Shown piece by piece: positions 48,691 through 48,704 of a stretch of 48,704 nt of DNA. The notes under the pieces were generated by a model that was given only the letters and a program-made list of their open reading frames with translations, was not told the origin of the DNA and did not search any database. The stretch's first letter is position 1. Each line of letters begins with the position of its first letter. The position numbers and the translations under genes are program-made. The stretch comes from Clostridiales bacterium (lineage in GTDB: Bacteria; Bacillota; Clostridia; Christensenellales; Pumilibacteraceae): assembly GCA_015055625.1 (NCBI GenBank), contig SVHU01000018.1, forward strand, positions 1 through 48,704. Reading direction: 5' to 3'.

Positions 48691-48704
48691 GTAGATTGGG
48701 ACAG

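Noticed and set aside
48538..48704. tmRNA, 6S RNA or another known structural RNA at the window end
   Set aside because: The inverted repeats do not match the conserved ends or loops of those RNAs that I can recognise.

Overview
The window looks like chromosome of a low-GC Gram-positive bacterium (Bacillota, Clostridia-like), probably an uncultured carbohydrate-degrading gut commensal. The grounds are strong AGGAGG-type ribosome binding sites, consensus sigma-A promoters, a T-box leader, a GatCAB operon, TasA/SipW-type secreted proteins, lipoproteins, and a density of plant- and host-glycan enzymes. I saw no rRNA or tRNA gene, phage, transposase or CRISPR array. Taxonomy is inference from gene content only.

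Layout. 1-3418: a TasA/CalY-like secreted protein cut off by the window edge, whose promoter region is a perfect 110-bp tandem duplication, then a large Cys-rich beta-helix lipoprotein. 3738-5186: a MATE transporter. 5309-10913: an unsaturated-uronate cluster (kduI, an unknown predicted toroid enzyme, kduD, GH88) with a divergent AraC regulator, bracketed by two near-identical terminator modules. 11011-12831: a second TasA-like protein, fused to a beta-helix. 13048-20318: a translation block (minus strand) of two different aspS genes and gatC-gatA-gatB, with a T-box leader between the aspS genes. 20449-23072: AraC divergent from thuA-like and Gfo/Idh/MocA genes. 23176-25876: an ABC exporter, a gene remnant and a YdcF-like protein. 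25886-34821: GH2, an RpiB-like protein, two SGNH hydrolases, GH78, a divergent AraC and a third SGNH protein. 34988-42984: a GH43 lipoprotein followed by an 1824-residue lipoprotein. 43397-46358: a TIM-barrel isomerase and a Gfo/Idh/MocA gene with a divergent AraC. 46421-48456: an M23 (SpoIIQ-like) protein, a small membrane protein and a YitT-family protein.

How it works together. Four catabolic operons each have a divergently transcribed AraC regulator, which suggests local substrate-specific control. The enzymes point to pectin and rhamnose-rich glycans (GH78, GH88, Kdu, GH43, esterases), beta-galactosides or glucuronides (GH2), and possibly oxidative cleavage of glycosides through keto-sugars (Gfo/Idh with TIM-barrel and ThuA partners).

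Most notable. (1) The GatA in the T-box-controlled aspS-gatCAB operon is short and, by an ungapped motif alignment, lacks all three amidase triad residues. (2) The T-box specifier region reads GAAC, which holds overlapping Glu and Asn codons, and it precedes only the aspS that carries a non-discriminating-type signature. (3) A recurring element, AAAATC followed by a palindrome centred on ATACGTAT, sits after the last gene of transcription units, next to intrinsic terminators. (4) Two AraC genes have -10 boxes six bases before their ATG, implying leaderless mRNAs.
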